Below, piece by piece: positions 35,692 to 43,523 of a stretch of DNA of 64,000 nt (positions within the stretch are counted from its first letter, which is position 1; every line of letters begins with the position of its first letter). This stretch comes from Robiginitomaculum sp. (lineage in GTDB: Bacteria; Pseudomonadota; Alphaproteobacteria; Caulobacterales; Maricaulaceae): contig JAJFFN010000020.1 of NCBI GenBank assembly GCA_021776635.1, forward strand, positions 62,001 to 126,000, read 5' to 3'. Position numbers and translations under genes: made by a program. The notes under the pieces were generated by a model. That model was not told where the DNA came from. It was given only the letters and a program-made list of their open reading frames with translations, and searched no databases.

Positions 35692-36455
35692 TGAAGATAC
35701 GCCTTTATTGCAGCAACGAGCGCCTCATTTCGGTCAAGCTCAGTGTCAAGGGAAGACAGAAGGCTTTGCACGCTGGCCATGTGCCATTGTAAATCATCGC
35801 GCAAATCGGTCCGCGCCCTGAGGTCGGCAGCCGCAGTGCGAGCAACCTCCTCGGGGAAGTCGATGTCGCATTCTACAGGGAGCGTGAGAGCGCCCAAGGG
35901 GTCGTCACGCTGATCACCGCATTTTGCGCGAATTTTTTCCTGAATGGCGAATGGAATTGCGCGCCGCACATTTTGCCGATACGGCGTGTCGAGTTCTTCC
36001 TCCCGTGAGACGTTGGACGGGTTGGTAATATAACTCTGAAGCCGTCGTTGGAGGTCGAGGTCTCGGATATTGCGAATATTCTCCGCGCCAATGAGTTCAG
36101 CATAAATTCCAGCCTCAGCGACCGATCCGATGATTTGACTTGCCTGGTAGGCAGCAACTAGAAATGCGCTATCGGGTACAGCATCATCATTCGCCCAACC
36201 CGAAAGCGCCGTTTTGCCATAAGCTTTTGTGACCGCGTAATAGGCTTTGAAATCTTCGGCGCTACCTGTAAAATTTTCGATGTTAGGAACGAGAATCTCA
36301 AGCGTGCGGTCGGTCTCGGCGCGGGCCGTGCGACTGTCATTCCAATTCGCGACCTGAATGCCTATGAACACACCAAATACAACAATGATAAAATCTATAA
36401 AGACCGCGAACCAGTCTTCCTTAGCAATATGAGCTTTAACACGGCGAAAAATCAT
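35688..36455 (-). CDS. Array protein A3 (single-TM, MIFRR header)
   Basis: A 255-residue paralogue with header MIFRRVKAHIAKEDWFAVFI and helix VFGVFIGIQVANWNDSR. The mid-motif is diverged (IYAELIGAENIRNIRDLDLQ). Two late cysteines (RAKCGDQRDD; PVECDIDF) may pair. Its first 61 bp, with upstream bases, recur beyond parDE at 37184-37244 with one mismatch. The start overlaps the parE stop by 4 bp. Confidence 0.85.
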   Translation of the reverse strand: MIFRRVKAHIAKEDWFAVFIDFIIVVFGVFIGIQVANWNDSRTARAETDRTLEILVPNIENFTGSAEDFKAYYAVTKAYGKTALSGWANDDAVPDSAFLVAAYQASQIIGSVAEAGIYAELIGAENIRNIRDLDLQRRLQSYITNPSNVSREEELDTPYRQNVRRAIPFAIQEKIRAKCGDQRDDPLGALTLPVECDIDFPEEVARTAAADLRARTDLRDDLQWHMASVQSLLSSLDTELDRNEALVAAIKAYLQ

Positions 36456-36460
36456 GGGGT
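36400..36460. repeat. 61-bp direct repeat, copy 1 (start of A3)
   Basis: Covers the first 19 codons of A3 and a few bases before its start. It matches 37184-37244 with one mismatch (CTTAGCA against CTTGGCA). The two copies bracket parDE. Confidence 0.9.
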
Positions 36461-36796
36461 ATCCAGCCTTTCAAAATGGTAGGGAAGGTTAGAGTTTTGA
36501 TGGAAAAACTCTAGCACTTCGAGTAAGTTGTCTGTATCGCGCATAATAATGTAATGCCCGCCCTCCCGATAATATGTCAAGGCCTCAACACTTGATTGTA
36601 TTTGGCCCTCCTGTTTCGGCATCAGACGTGCACACGGCCGAGCATAAGGAGGCTTGCCAGCCGCAATCCTGTTGATGCTTTCTATCAACCCGTCTTGGTA
36701 AGCAAGCGCCTGGCGCTCACCAAAATTTTCTATTGTCCAGACGAAAATATCAACCAAGCTTTGCTCAGTACGAGGCGTTAATCGCCAAGGTTTCAC
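36452..36796 (-). CDS. parE: ParE-family toxin
   Basis: A 114-residue RelE/ParE-fold toxin. The fold is seen in LTPRTEQSLVDIFVWTIENF, AYQDGLIESINRIAAGK, PYARPCARLMPKQEGQ and YREGGHYIIMRDTDNLLEVL. ParE toxins act on DNA gyrase. It overlaps parD and A3 by 4 bp each, so it is wired into the translational chain of the array. Confidence 0.88.
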   Translation of the reverse strand: MKPWRLTPRTEQSLVDIFVWTIENFGERQALAYQDGLIESINRIAAGKPPYARPCARLMPKQEGQIQSSVEALTYYREGGHYIIMRDTDNLLEVLEFFHQNSNLPYHFERLDTP

Positions 36797-37077
36797 GAGA
36801 TTTTTTTACCGCTCGCGGATTTAAAGGCGCGCCGCACGGCATCTTCGCCAGAGCCTTGGGCAAAATTTCCATTATCAGCTTCATCCAAGGATATACCAAT
36901 ACGCGTACGTATTTCAGCAAGTTCCGCCGCTTTACGGTCATGCCCATCTCGTAATGCACGCAAACCATCGCGCACCACTTCGCTCGCACTTTGATATTCG
37001 CCGCTCTTGACAAGATCATCAATCCAATTGCCCCAATGGGCCGTCAGGGCTACACTTTTAGTATTTAAGGCGGGCAT
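36793..37077 (-). CDS. parD: ParD-family antitoxin
   Basis: A 94-residue antitoxin. The ATG at 37077 (MPALNTKSVALTAHWGNWID) has AGGA nine bases upstream and gives the usual ParD start; the frame stays open to 37128. The ribbon-helix-helix is followed by SGEYQSASEVVRDGLRALRD, the classic ParD helix. 4-bp overlap with parE. It lies where a truncated array header ends, between the two copies of a 61-bp direct repeat. Confidence 0.88.
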   Translation of the reverse strand: MPALNTKSVALTAHWGNWIDDLVKSGEYQSASEVVRDGLRALRDGHDRKAAELAEIRTRIGISLDEADNGNFAQGSGEDAVRRAFKSASGKKIS

Positions 37078-37134
37078 AACAATCATCCTATGTAAGCTAT
37101 CTCTACATATTTCCCCAGAATATAACATAAGGTG

Positions 37135-37239
37135 CTAAATATTACCACCCTGTATGTTGCGTGTATAATATTCGCTACAAAATAAGACCGCGAACCAGTC
37201 TTCCTTGGCAATATGAGCTTTAACACGGCGAAAAATCAT
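37135..37239 (-). pseudogene. Truncated array gene (header only)
   Basis: A 34-codon frame begins with ATG at 37239, overlapping the A2 stop as ATGA, and reads MIFRRVKAHIAKEDWFAV before leaving the family and reaching a stop at 37135-37137. It matches the A3 header almost base for base. It is the broken end of an array gene where the parDE segment joined. Confidence 0.85.
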
Positions 37240-37244
37240 GGGGT
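37184..37244. repeat. 61-bp direct repeat, copy 2 (truncated header)
   Basis: Matches 36400-36460 with one mismatch. Together they bracket parDE at a distance of 784 bp. Recombination between them would remove parDE and leave A2 followed directly by A3 with the ATGA overlap restored. Confidence 0.9.
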
Positions 37245-37949
37245 TTCCTTCGTTGTTTCAGGTTTAATATCAGGGTTAGTGATAACGGGTGCGGTCAGAT
37301 CGGGCGTACATGATTTTCCGGATACCATCGGTGTTTCCAGCCGTATGGTCAAACAAGCCGACCAAGCTCTTAGGCGGGCATTTTCGTCTATCCAGTCTTG
37401 GAGCCTGTCCATATTGGCTTCAAATTCGGGTTTAAGGGGCAATCTGTCTTCGCGGTAAAAATAGCTTGGATCTCGTTTAAGGCCCGGCAAGATTTCGTCC
37501 TCAACAAAAACAACATATCTCAGATATTTTCGCCCGACACCAGCAAGTTCGGAATAGTAAAACCCGAGATCGTACAACAAATCGGGTGCAAACATTTCCG
37601 TCAATTGGTTGGGCGGAAGCGAAGACCAGACATTTTGCGGTGCCGTATCAGAACCAGGAATACGGAGGAAATAGGGCGGTATGATTACACCGCTCGCTCT
37701 TTTTTCGTCCCACTCTGCAAGCCCTTGGCGCATTTGCAGTGCAAAATCTGTGTCAACTTCTTGGATTTTCTCCATATCCAAACGCAATGTCTCGACAACC
37801 TGTGCCTGCTTGGCATGTAATGATGCACGTTCCTGGTAGCCGCTGACCCAAACCCCGATATACACGCCGACCACCACGATCAGGAAATCAAGCCCAACAG
37901 CGAACCAGTTTTGGTCTTTTACGTGTTTTGTCAAGGAACGTAGTAGCAT
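37236..37949 (-). CDS. Array protein A2 (single-TM, divergent header)
   Basis: A 237-residue paralogue with a diverged header, MLLRSLTKHVKDQNWFAVGL, and a helix ending VYIGVWVSGYQER. The mid-motif is barely recognisable (NQLTEMFAPDLLYDLGFYY). Two late cysteines (AWSACLTI; SGKSCTPDL) and a proline-rich C-terminus set it apart. The start shares one base with the A1 stop (TAATG). Confidence 0.8.
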   Translation of the reverse strand: MLLRSLTKHVKDQNWFAVGLDFLIVVVGVYIGVWVSGYQERASLHAKQAQVVETLRLDMEKIQEVDTDFALQMRQGLAEWDEKRASGVIIPPYFLRIPGSDTAPQNVWSSLPPNQLTEMFAPDLLYDLGFYYSELAGVGRKYLRYVVFVEDEILPGLKRDPSYFYREDRLPLKPEFEANMDRLQDWIDENARLRAWSACLTIRLETPMVSGKSCTPDLTAPVITNPDIKPETTKETP

Positions 37950-38719
37950 TACTTGATTTCTCTTTCTATCTGTTCAATGAGTTCCACTGCCGCTTCGTCC
38001 ACCCTCTCTATCTGCTGAAGGTGCAGAACTGTAAACTCAAGCAGGGTGCGCATGGCACTGACCAGTTTTGGATTTTCCTGCAAATCTGCTATTAGGTCTT
38101 TTTCTGGAATATGAGAAAAGGGACTGAGACCAAACTCTTGACCTGTAAAAACGGTTTGATTGCGCAGAGAACGATATGTTGTTTTGTTAGAACCTTCCAA
38201 AGACGCCCACAAAAGTGTATATCGTTGTAGATCACGACCCAAATCTTTATTCTTGATAATATTCAGATTCCCTGCTGCCATGAGAGCACCCCAAGCCGCG
38301 TCGCTTTGGACTGGGTAATAGTGAATGGTAATCAACTTCCACAATTGGGATTTTTGCGTCTCTGGTATGGATTGAGGCTTCGGAATATTGATCTTCGAGC
38401 CACCAGTAAGATTTCGGTTTGTGACCGGCAAAACCAATCCGTCAAGGCGATCGAATCCGGCCTTCGTCAGGGCGTAATTCGATGCATTAATGTTCACCTG
38501 CGCCATCTCTAGACCATCTATAAGGTTGCCTCTATCCGCTTTCAAATCTTCGAGAATAGCATTTAGTGTTTCTTGTTCCCGCACGGCATCACTGCGCCCC
38601 TCACTCCAATTGGTGATCTGAAACGCGAGCAATATACCCGCGACCACAATGACAAAGTCCAGAAACACAGCCGTCCATTCCTGGTTTCTGACATGTTTTA
38701 TAACGCGGCGTAATATCAT
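37949..38719 (-). CDS. Array protein A1 (single-TM, chimeric header)
   Basis: A 256-residue paralogue at the start of the array. Its header (MILRRVIKHVRNQEWTAVFL) is of the A8-A12 type, but the helix and following residues (VAGILLAFQITNWSEGRSD, AVREQ) match A6. The DNA shows the same switch: it resembles A12 over the header and A6 beyond the membrane helix, so it looks like a recombinant. Mid-motif: AWGALMAAGNLNIIKNKDLG. Starts share a base with the upstream gene's stop (TAATG). Confidence 0.85.
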   Translation of the reverse strand: MILRRVIKHVRNQEWTAVFLDFVIVVAGILLAFQITNWSEGRSDAVREQETLNAILEDLKADRGNLIDGLEMAQVNINASNYALTKAGFDRLDGLVLPVTNRNLTGGSKINIPKPQSIPETQKSQLWKLITIHYYPVQSDAAWGALMAAGNLNIIKNKDLGRDLQRYTLLWASLEGSNKTTYRSLRNQTVFTGQEFGLSPFSHIPEKDLIADLQENPKLVSAMRTLLEFTVLHLQQIERVDEAAVELIEQIEREIK

Positions 38720-39234
38720 TATTGTGCCTCCTCCTTCACACCCAACATTTCATCCAGTGAATAACTGCCCTCGCCGCTCTCTAGCAGGCTTTCCACATAG
38801 GCAACAAAATCGGGTGAAAGGCCTTTGGCGGCGAAACCATCCCAAACCGTGCGGCCACCATTTGTGGTCATGAGCGTTAAGATGTCTTTTTTAATTGGGT
38901 GCCACTGGCTCTCTGGCAAAGTCTTGTTGCGGTAAAGCGCATATACGGTGCCGTGGGTGGTAAAATGCTGGCCGACAAACCAGGAAAATTGCAATCTTTC
39001 GTCCGGGTCTAATGCGGATATATCTTCAAGCCCGCGCCGTATCACGCCCGCCGTCTGTTTATTACCAATGGGCACCGCATTGATGCTGCCCGTGGCTTCT
39101 AGAAATTGATAGGCGGCATTAGCCCGGGCTTGTAGGGTGTTTTGGCGCACCTGCACGGCCAGATAAAGCACGGACGGGACGAGCGCCGCCACGGCAACGA
39201 CCTGCGAAACTAGGTATATGTCATTAAGGGTCAT
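38719..39234 (-). CDS. Conserved membrane-anchored protein, 171 aa
   Basis: A protein with one N-terminal membrane helix (LVSQVVAVAALVPSVLYLAV) followed by VQVRQNTLQARANAAYQF, a start common to a family of uncharacterised bacterial proteins. The rest is helical (LSWFVGQHF-like run FSWFVGQHFTTHGTVYALYR). The ATG at 39234 overlaps the TPR1 stop by 4 bp (ATGA) and is preferred over 39252. It bridges the TPR genes and the single-TM array in the same translational chain. Function unknown. Confidence 0.8.
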   Translation of the reverse strand: MTLNDIYLVSQVVAVAALVPSVLYLAVQVRQNTLQARANAAYQFLEATGSINAVPIGNKQTAGVIRRGLEDISALDPDERLQFSWFVGQHFTTHGTVYALYRNKTLPESQWHPIKKDILTLMTTNGGRTVWDGFAAKGLSPDFVAYVESLLESGEGSYSLDEMLGVKEEAQ

Positions 39235-41360
39235 GGCCCCACCTTCACCCAATTCGGTTTGGGGTTAGCCAGTTGCGCCTCTATGAGGGCGCGGCGCTTG
39301 GCGGCGTTTTGTTTCATACGTGTTTCGCGTTTGGCAAATTCCGGGGTACCGCGCAAATTATCAAAAATCGGGGTCCTAAAGAAACGCTCGCCTGCAAATC
39401 CCAAATCCAAAGAGCGGTCAATCCACTCATATGCCGCGTCTGTGTCGTCTTTGACCAATTGCAATAATATGCCAGCGTGCAAATCATTTCTCAAAGTGTA
39501 GTCATTCGCCGTCTTAGCCCCGCTAAAATAGTTTTCCAATTTATCCACTAATATGTCCGCATCCGCGTCGCCGTTTTCTTTGAATATATAAGCAAAATAA
39601 CCATAAAAGATGGCGTTATACGGTATTACATTGCCCTGCAATATTTTGTTGTCTGCGACAACTTTACGAAATGCAGGATAGGCGCCCTTTACATCTCCGC
39701 TCATAAATAAAGCAGAGCTCGCGCCCAGATTATCTGGATACTTGCTAACCAGTTTTAAGGCTTCCGCCTTTTGCCCGTTCAAAAATAAAACAAGCGCAAT
39801 ATCACCGGGCTGGCGTGACGCCGTAGGTACCTCATCGTACATGCCGACAGCAAAATACGCATTAGCAAGATTGTTTTGTGAAAAACTGTTTTCAGGGTTA
39901 AGCGCCAATGCATCCATAAAGAGGCTGTGGGCATCCGCAATATCACCGTCATCAAACGATAGCTCAGCCAAATTCTGCAAACCAAAGGGACTATCGGGGT
40001 TCCAACGCACATTATCACGCGCCGTTTTCTTGGCCGCTACTCTGTCGCCTATTTGTAATTGAGCATAGCTAACATTGGAAAGTATAACGGCGGAAAGTGG
40101 GTCAAGCGTCTGTGCTTTTTGTAAATTTACCAAGACCTCTTGGCTGTCACCCGAATTGACGGTTGCATTGTGTTTGCGCAAATAGGCGTCCGCATAATTC
40201 GGGTTGGCCGCTATGGCGCGGTCGGCAAAGGCTACTCCTTTATCATTTTCATTATTTCTATTTGCGAAGAAAGAGGCGGAAGTTAGGCTTTCTGCGGAAT
40301 TTGGGGCCAGTTGCAAGGCGCGCTCTACATTGGGTTTGGCAAGAAGTATGCTCTCGTCTTCTTGCATATCCGTATAGCCGCTCATAAGCAGATAAGTATC
40401 CGCGAGGCCGGAATAGGCCGGCGCGAATGCAGGGTCGATGGCTATGACGTGCTTAAATCCTTTTACCGCAGCCGCCATTGGTTCCGGCTTGCGCTTGTTC
40501 ATTTGCTGGCGGGCGCGCAGGTAAAGTTCATAAGCTTGCAGCGAATTGGTGCGCGGGTTTTCATTGGCGGGGGCGAGGGATAATTTGCCCTTAAGTTCCG
40601 CGACAATGGCGGCGGCGATTTCGTCTTGCACGGCGAACAAGTTTTCTGCGGTCAGTGGCCTGTCATAGGTCTCGGACCACATATGTTGGTCATTTGACGT
40701 GTCGATAAGCTGCGCCGTAATGCGTAATGTCGCGCCGGATTTGCGGATAGAGCCTTCCAATATATGTTTGACGCCCAGCGCTTCGGCGATTTCCCCGGTG
40801 CTGGCTTCGCGCTCTTTAAAGGCGAATGATGATGTGCGCGAGGATACCTTAAGCCCGTCTATACGCGCCAACACATTGAGCAATTCTTCGGAGATACCAC
40901 TGGCAAAATATTCTTGGTCTTTACCGGCCGAAAAATCCTCAAACGGCATCACCGCGATAGAAGGTTTTTCGTCTGTTTGTGCTTCTACAACTGTCTTGGG
41001 TATGGTGTTTTTCTGCGGAAGTAACCGAGAGCCAACCACCAACGCCCCCACAATGACAAGCCCGCCGAGTATAGCAAAATCCAGTTTGCGCCCTGTCTGC
41101 CCCGAAATACTGTCCCCGTCCGCAACGCTCTCCGTGCGCTTCATACCTTCCGGCGTCATCTCAAACGCCCACGCCAATAATATGGCTATGGGGAAGCCAA
41201 GCGCTAGGACCACTATAATCATTTTCATGACCCAATCTGGTGCCCCAAAACTATTGGCGGCCAGAGCAGCAATTTGCGCTAACAACCAACCGACTACTGC
41301 ATATACGCCCGCGACACGGAAGATATTTCTGCGTTTTAGCTCTGAAAATAAATTATTCAT
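39231..41360 (-). CDS. TPR1: three-TM TolB/FlgO-domain TPR protein
   Basis: A 709-residue protein, the last of six paralogues. Header MNNLFSELKRRNIFRVAGVY leads into two membrane helices (about 16-34 and 42-64, ending LAWAFEMTPEGMKRTE), then the linker VADGDSISGQTGRKLDFAIL and a third helix (about 92-112). A TolB/FlgO-like domain follows (about 130-260: SIAVMPFEDFSAGKDQEYF, LEGSIRKSGATLRITAQLID), then TPR-like helices to near residue 600 and a tail RALIEAQLANPKPNW. About 129 residues of the middle domain are identical to TPR2. This family is often labelled adenylate cyclase in databases, but no cyclase domain is present. The 8-bp overlap with TPR2 (ATGAATAA) suggests coupled translation. Confidence 0.9.
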   Translation of the reverse strand: MNNLFSELKRRNIFRVAGVYAVVGWLLAQIAALAANSFGAPDWVMKMIIVVLALGFPIAILLAWAFEMTPEGMKRTESVADGDSISGQTGRKLDFAILGGLVIVGALVVGSRLLPQKNTIPKTVVEAQTDEKPSIAVMPFEDFSAGKDQEYFASGISEELLNVLARIDGLKVSSRTSSFAFKEREASTGEIAEALGVKHILEGSIRKSGATLRITAQLIDTSNDQHMWSETYDRPLTAENLFAVQDEIAAAIVAELKGKLSLAPANENPRTNSLQAYELYLRARQQMNKRKPEPMAAAVKGFKHVIAIDPAFAPAYSGLADTYLLMSGYTDMQEDESILLAKPNVERALQLAPNSAESLTSASFFANRNNENDKGVAFADRAIAANPNYADAYLRKHNATVNSGDSQEVLVNLQKAQTLDPLSAVILSNVSYAQLQIGDRVAAKKTARDNVRWNPDSPFGLQNLAELSFDDGDIADAHSLFMDALALNPENSFSQNNLANAYFAVGMYDEVPTASRQPGDIALVLFLNGQKAEALKLVSKYPDNLGASSALFMSGDVKGAYPAFRKVVADNKILQGNVIPYNAIFYGYFAYIFKENGDADADILVDKLENYFSGAKTANDYTLRNDLHAGILLQLVKDDTDAAYEWIDRSLDLGFAGERFFRTPIFDNLRGTPEFAKRETRMKQNAAKRRALIEAQLANPKPNWVKVGP

Positions 41361-43521
41361 TTGTGATCCAATTCGGTTTGGGGTTAGCGAGTTGTGCCTC
41401 TATGAGGGCGCGGTGTTTGGCGGCGTTTTCGTTGAGGCGTTTTTCAATCTCTAGCCATTTTGGGTATTGGCGTAATTCGCTCGTCCCTGGAAATTTTACG
41501 TTTTCAACCCCTGCCCATGCAAACCCCAAATCAGCCATACGCTCAAACCACGGCAGTACCTGTTCTGCTTGACCATTAGCAACAGCAAGCAGGCCTGCAC
41601 TAAACAAAAATTCGTCGTTAGTAAAATCTGCTGGTGTTTTCCCGGAAAAATAAGCGTCCAATTTAGCCAACAGAATTTGACCGTCCGGATCAGATTGATC
41701 TTGGAAAACCATAGCCATGGCCGCCATAAAACTGGCAAAATTTGAGTTTACTGGTGATGCGAGCAAATTGGCTTGATTGGTAAATTTACGCATTCCGGGA
41801 TAAGCCGCCGCAGCGTCGCCCAATAAATACGCGGCGTACCTTGCTGTGTCTGGGTTTTCCGCAACAATTTTCCGAGCCGCTTCCAGGTCCCCACTTAGGA
41901 CGTATAAAACACCTTTATCTTCTGGCGTTTGTGTCAATGGCTCTGCGAGTTCAAACAATCCGACATCACCGTAAATCTGCAAAAGCTGTGAAAGTGCGGT
42001 TGTACTTTCAGGGTTAATTGCTTGTGCATCCTTAAGCAAAGTGTGCGCGCCAATATAATCGCCATCATTATGTTTTATCCTGCCCAGCATCGAATATCCA
42101 TGCGTACTATTGGGATTATATTTGATGTTTTTTTCATGTGTTGCTCTTGCTGCCGCAATATCTCCAACCCTTTCTTGGTAGGCACCAACATTGCCCAATA
42201 ACACGGCAGAAAGCGGATCTAATTGCAAGGCTTTTTGAAAGATAGCCAAGGCTTGCTCAGTCTGCCCCAAACTACCGAGGGTCAACCCTTGACGGTGATA
42301 GGCCAGTACATAATTGGGGTTGGCGGCAATTGCCCTATTGGTGAAATCAAGAGCGGCTTGTATTTTACTTTCTTGTAGAGCCAGCGACGCGGCGGCGGTC
42401 AAGGCCTCCGCAGAATTTGGCGCTAGCTCTAGTGCGCGGTCGACAAATGGTTTAGCTAACCGGATGCTCTCTTCTTCTAACATAGTTGTGTATTCTTCCA
42501 TCAGCAAATATGCGACCCCTAAGCCAGCATAGGCGGGGGCAAATTCGGGGTCGAGTGCGATGACCTGTTTATATCCTTCGACGGCGGCATTTAATGTATC
42601 CGGCAGACGTTTTTGCGCTTGGTCTCTGGCGCGGATATAAAGCTCATATGCCTCTAGAGACGCGGTTCGGTCTGCGGTGTCAGTTTCACCTATAGAAAGC
42701 CGTCCCTTAAGCTCCGCGACAATAGCGGCGGCGATTTCGTCTTGCACGGCGAACAAGTTTTCTGCCGTCAGTGGTCTGTCATAAGTTTCCGACCACATAT
42801 GTTGGTCATTTGACGTATCGATAAGCTGCGCCGTAATGCGTAATGTCGCGCCGGATTTGCGGATAGAGCCTTCCAATATATGTTTGACACCCAGCGCTTC
42901 GGCAATCTCTCCGGTGCTGGCTTCGCGCTCTTTAAAGGCGAATGACGATGTGCGCGAGGATACCTTAAGCCCGTCTATACGCGCCAACACATTGAGCAAT
43001 TCTTCGGAGATACCACTGGCGAAATATTCTTGGTCTTTACCGGCCGAGAAATCCTCAAACGGCATCACCGCGATAGAAGGTTTTTCGTCTGTTATCTCTG
43101 GTTCTACTGGTTCCGCCTGCGCAATTACTTCTGGCACTTCCGGCACATCTGCCGCATCAGGCGCAGCCATATCATGCGGTATAAATCTGCTACCAACCAC
43201 CAACACCGCAACAAGCACGAGCCCGCCGAGTATAGCAAAATCCAGTTTGCGCCCTGTCTGTCCCGAAATACTGTCCCCGTCCGCAACGCTCTCCGTGCGT
43301 TTCATACCCTCCGGCGTCATCTCGAACGCCCACGCCAGCAATATGGCTATGGGGAAGCCAATCATAATCAATGATACAACCATACTGTCAAACCAGTCCG
43401 GTAATTTCATTGAGCTTTCAAGCGCCACAGCAACCTGAATGAGTATCCAGCCGACAACGGCATACATGCCCGCAACCCGAAATATATTTCTGCGTTTTAG
43501 TTCGGTAAATAAATTATTCAT
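41353..43521 (-). CDS. TPR2: three-TM TolB/FlgO-domain TPR protein
   Basis: A 722-residue paralogue of TPR1. The start at 43521 (MNNLFTELKRRN) lies two bases after the TPR3 stop; two upstream in-frame codons (TTG ATT) are not needed. Layout as in TPR1: three membrane helices, a TolB/FlgO-like domain (about 145-275) and TPRs. The domain DNA (about 42720-43085) is about 98 percent identical to that of TPR1 over its best stretch, while the TPR halves differ more. Tail RALIEAQLANPKPNW shared with TPR1 and TPR6. Confidence 0.9.
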   Translation of the reverse strand: MNNLFTELKRRNIFRVAGMYAVVGWILIQVAVALESSMKLPDWFDSMVVSLIMIGFPIAILLAWAFEMTPEGMKRTESVADGDSISGQTGRKLDFAILGGLVLVAVLVVGSRFIPHDMAAPDAADVPEVPEVIAQAEPVEPEITDEKPSIAVMPFEDFSAGKDQEYFASGISEELLNVLARIDGLKVSSRTSSFAFKEREASTGEIAEALGVKHILEGSIRKSGATLRITAQLIDTSNDQHMWSETYDRPLTAENLFAVQDEIAAAIVAELKGRLSIGETDTADRTASLEAYELYIRARDQAQKRLPDTLNAAVEGYKQVIALDPEFAPAYAGLGVAYLLMEEYTTMLEEESIRLAKPFVDRALELAPNSAEALTAAASLALQESKIQAALDFTNRAIAANPNYVLAYHRQGLTLGSLGQTEQALAIFQKALQLDPLSAVLLGNVGAYQERVGDIAAARATHEKNIKYNPNSTHGYSMLGRIKHNDGDYIGAHTLLKDAQAINPESTTALSQLLQIYGDVGLFELAEPLTQTPEDKGVLYVLSGDLEAARKIVAENPDTARYAAYLLGDAAAAYPGMRKFTNQANLLASPVNSNFASFMAAMAMVFQDQSDPDGQILLAKLDAYFSGKTPADFTNDEFLFSAGLLAVANGQAEQVLPWFERMADLGFAWAGVENVKFPGTSELRQYPKWLEIEKRLNENAAKHRALIEAQLANPKPNWITNE

Positions 43522-43523
43522 AA

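Noticed and set aside
42836..43438. Long plus-strand frames antisense to the TPR genes, repeated at 40699 and 42836
   Set aside because: They repeat only because the sense genes share converted DNA; they look like codon-bias shadows with no ribosome-binding sites or known family.
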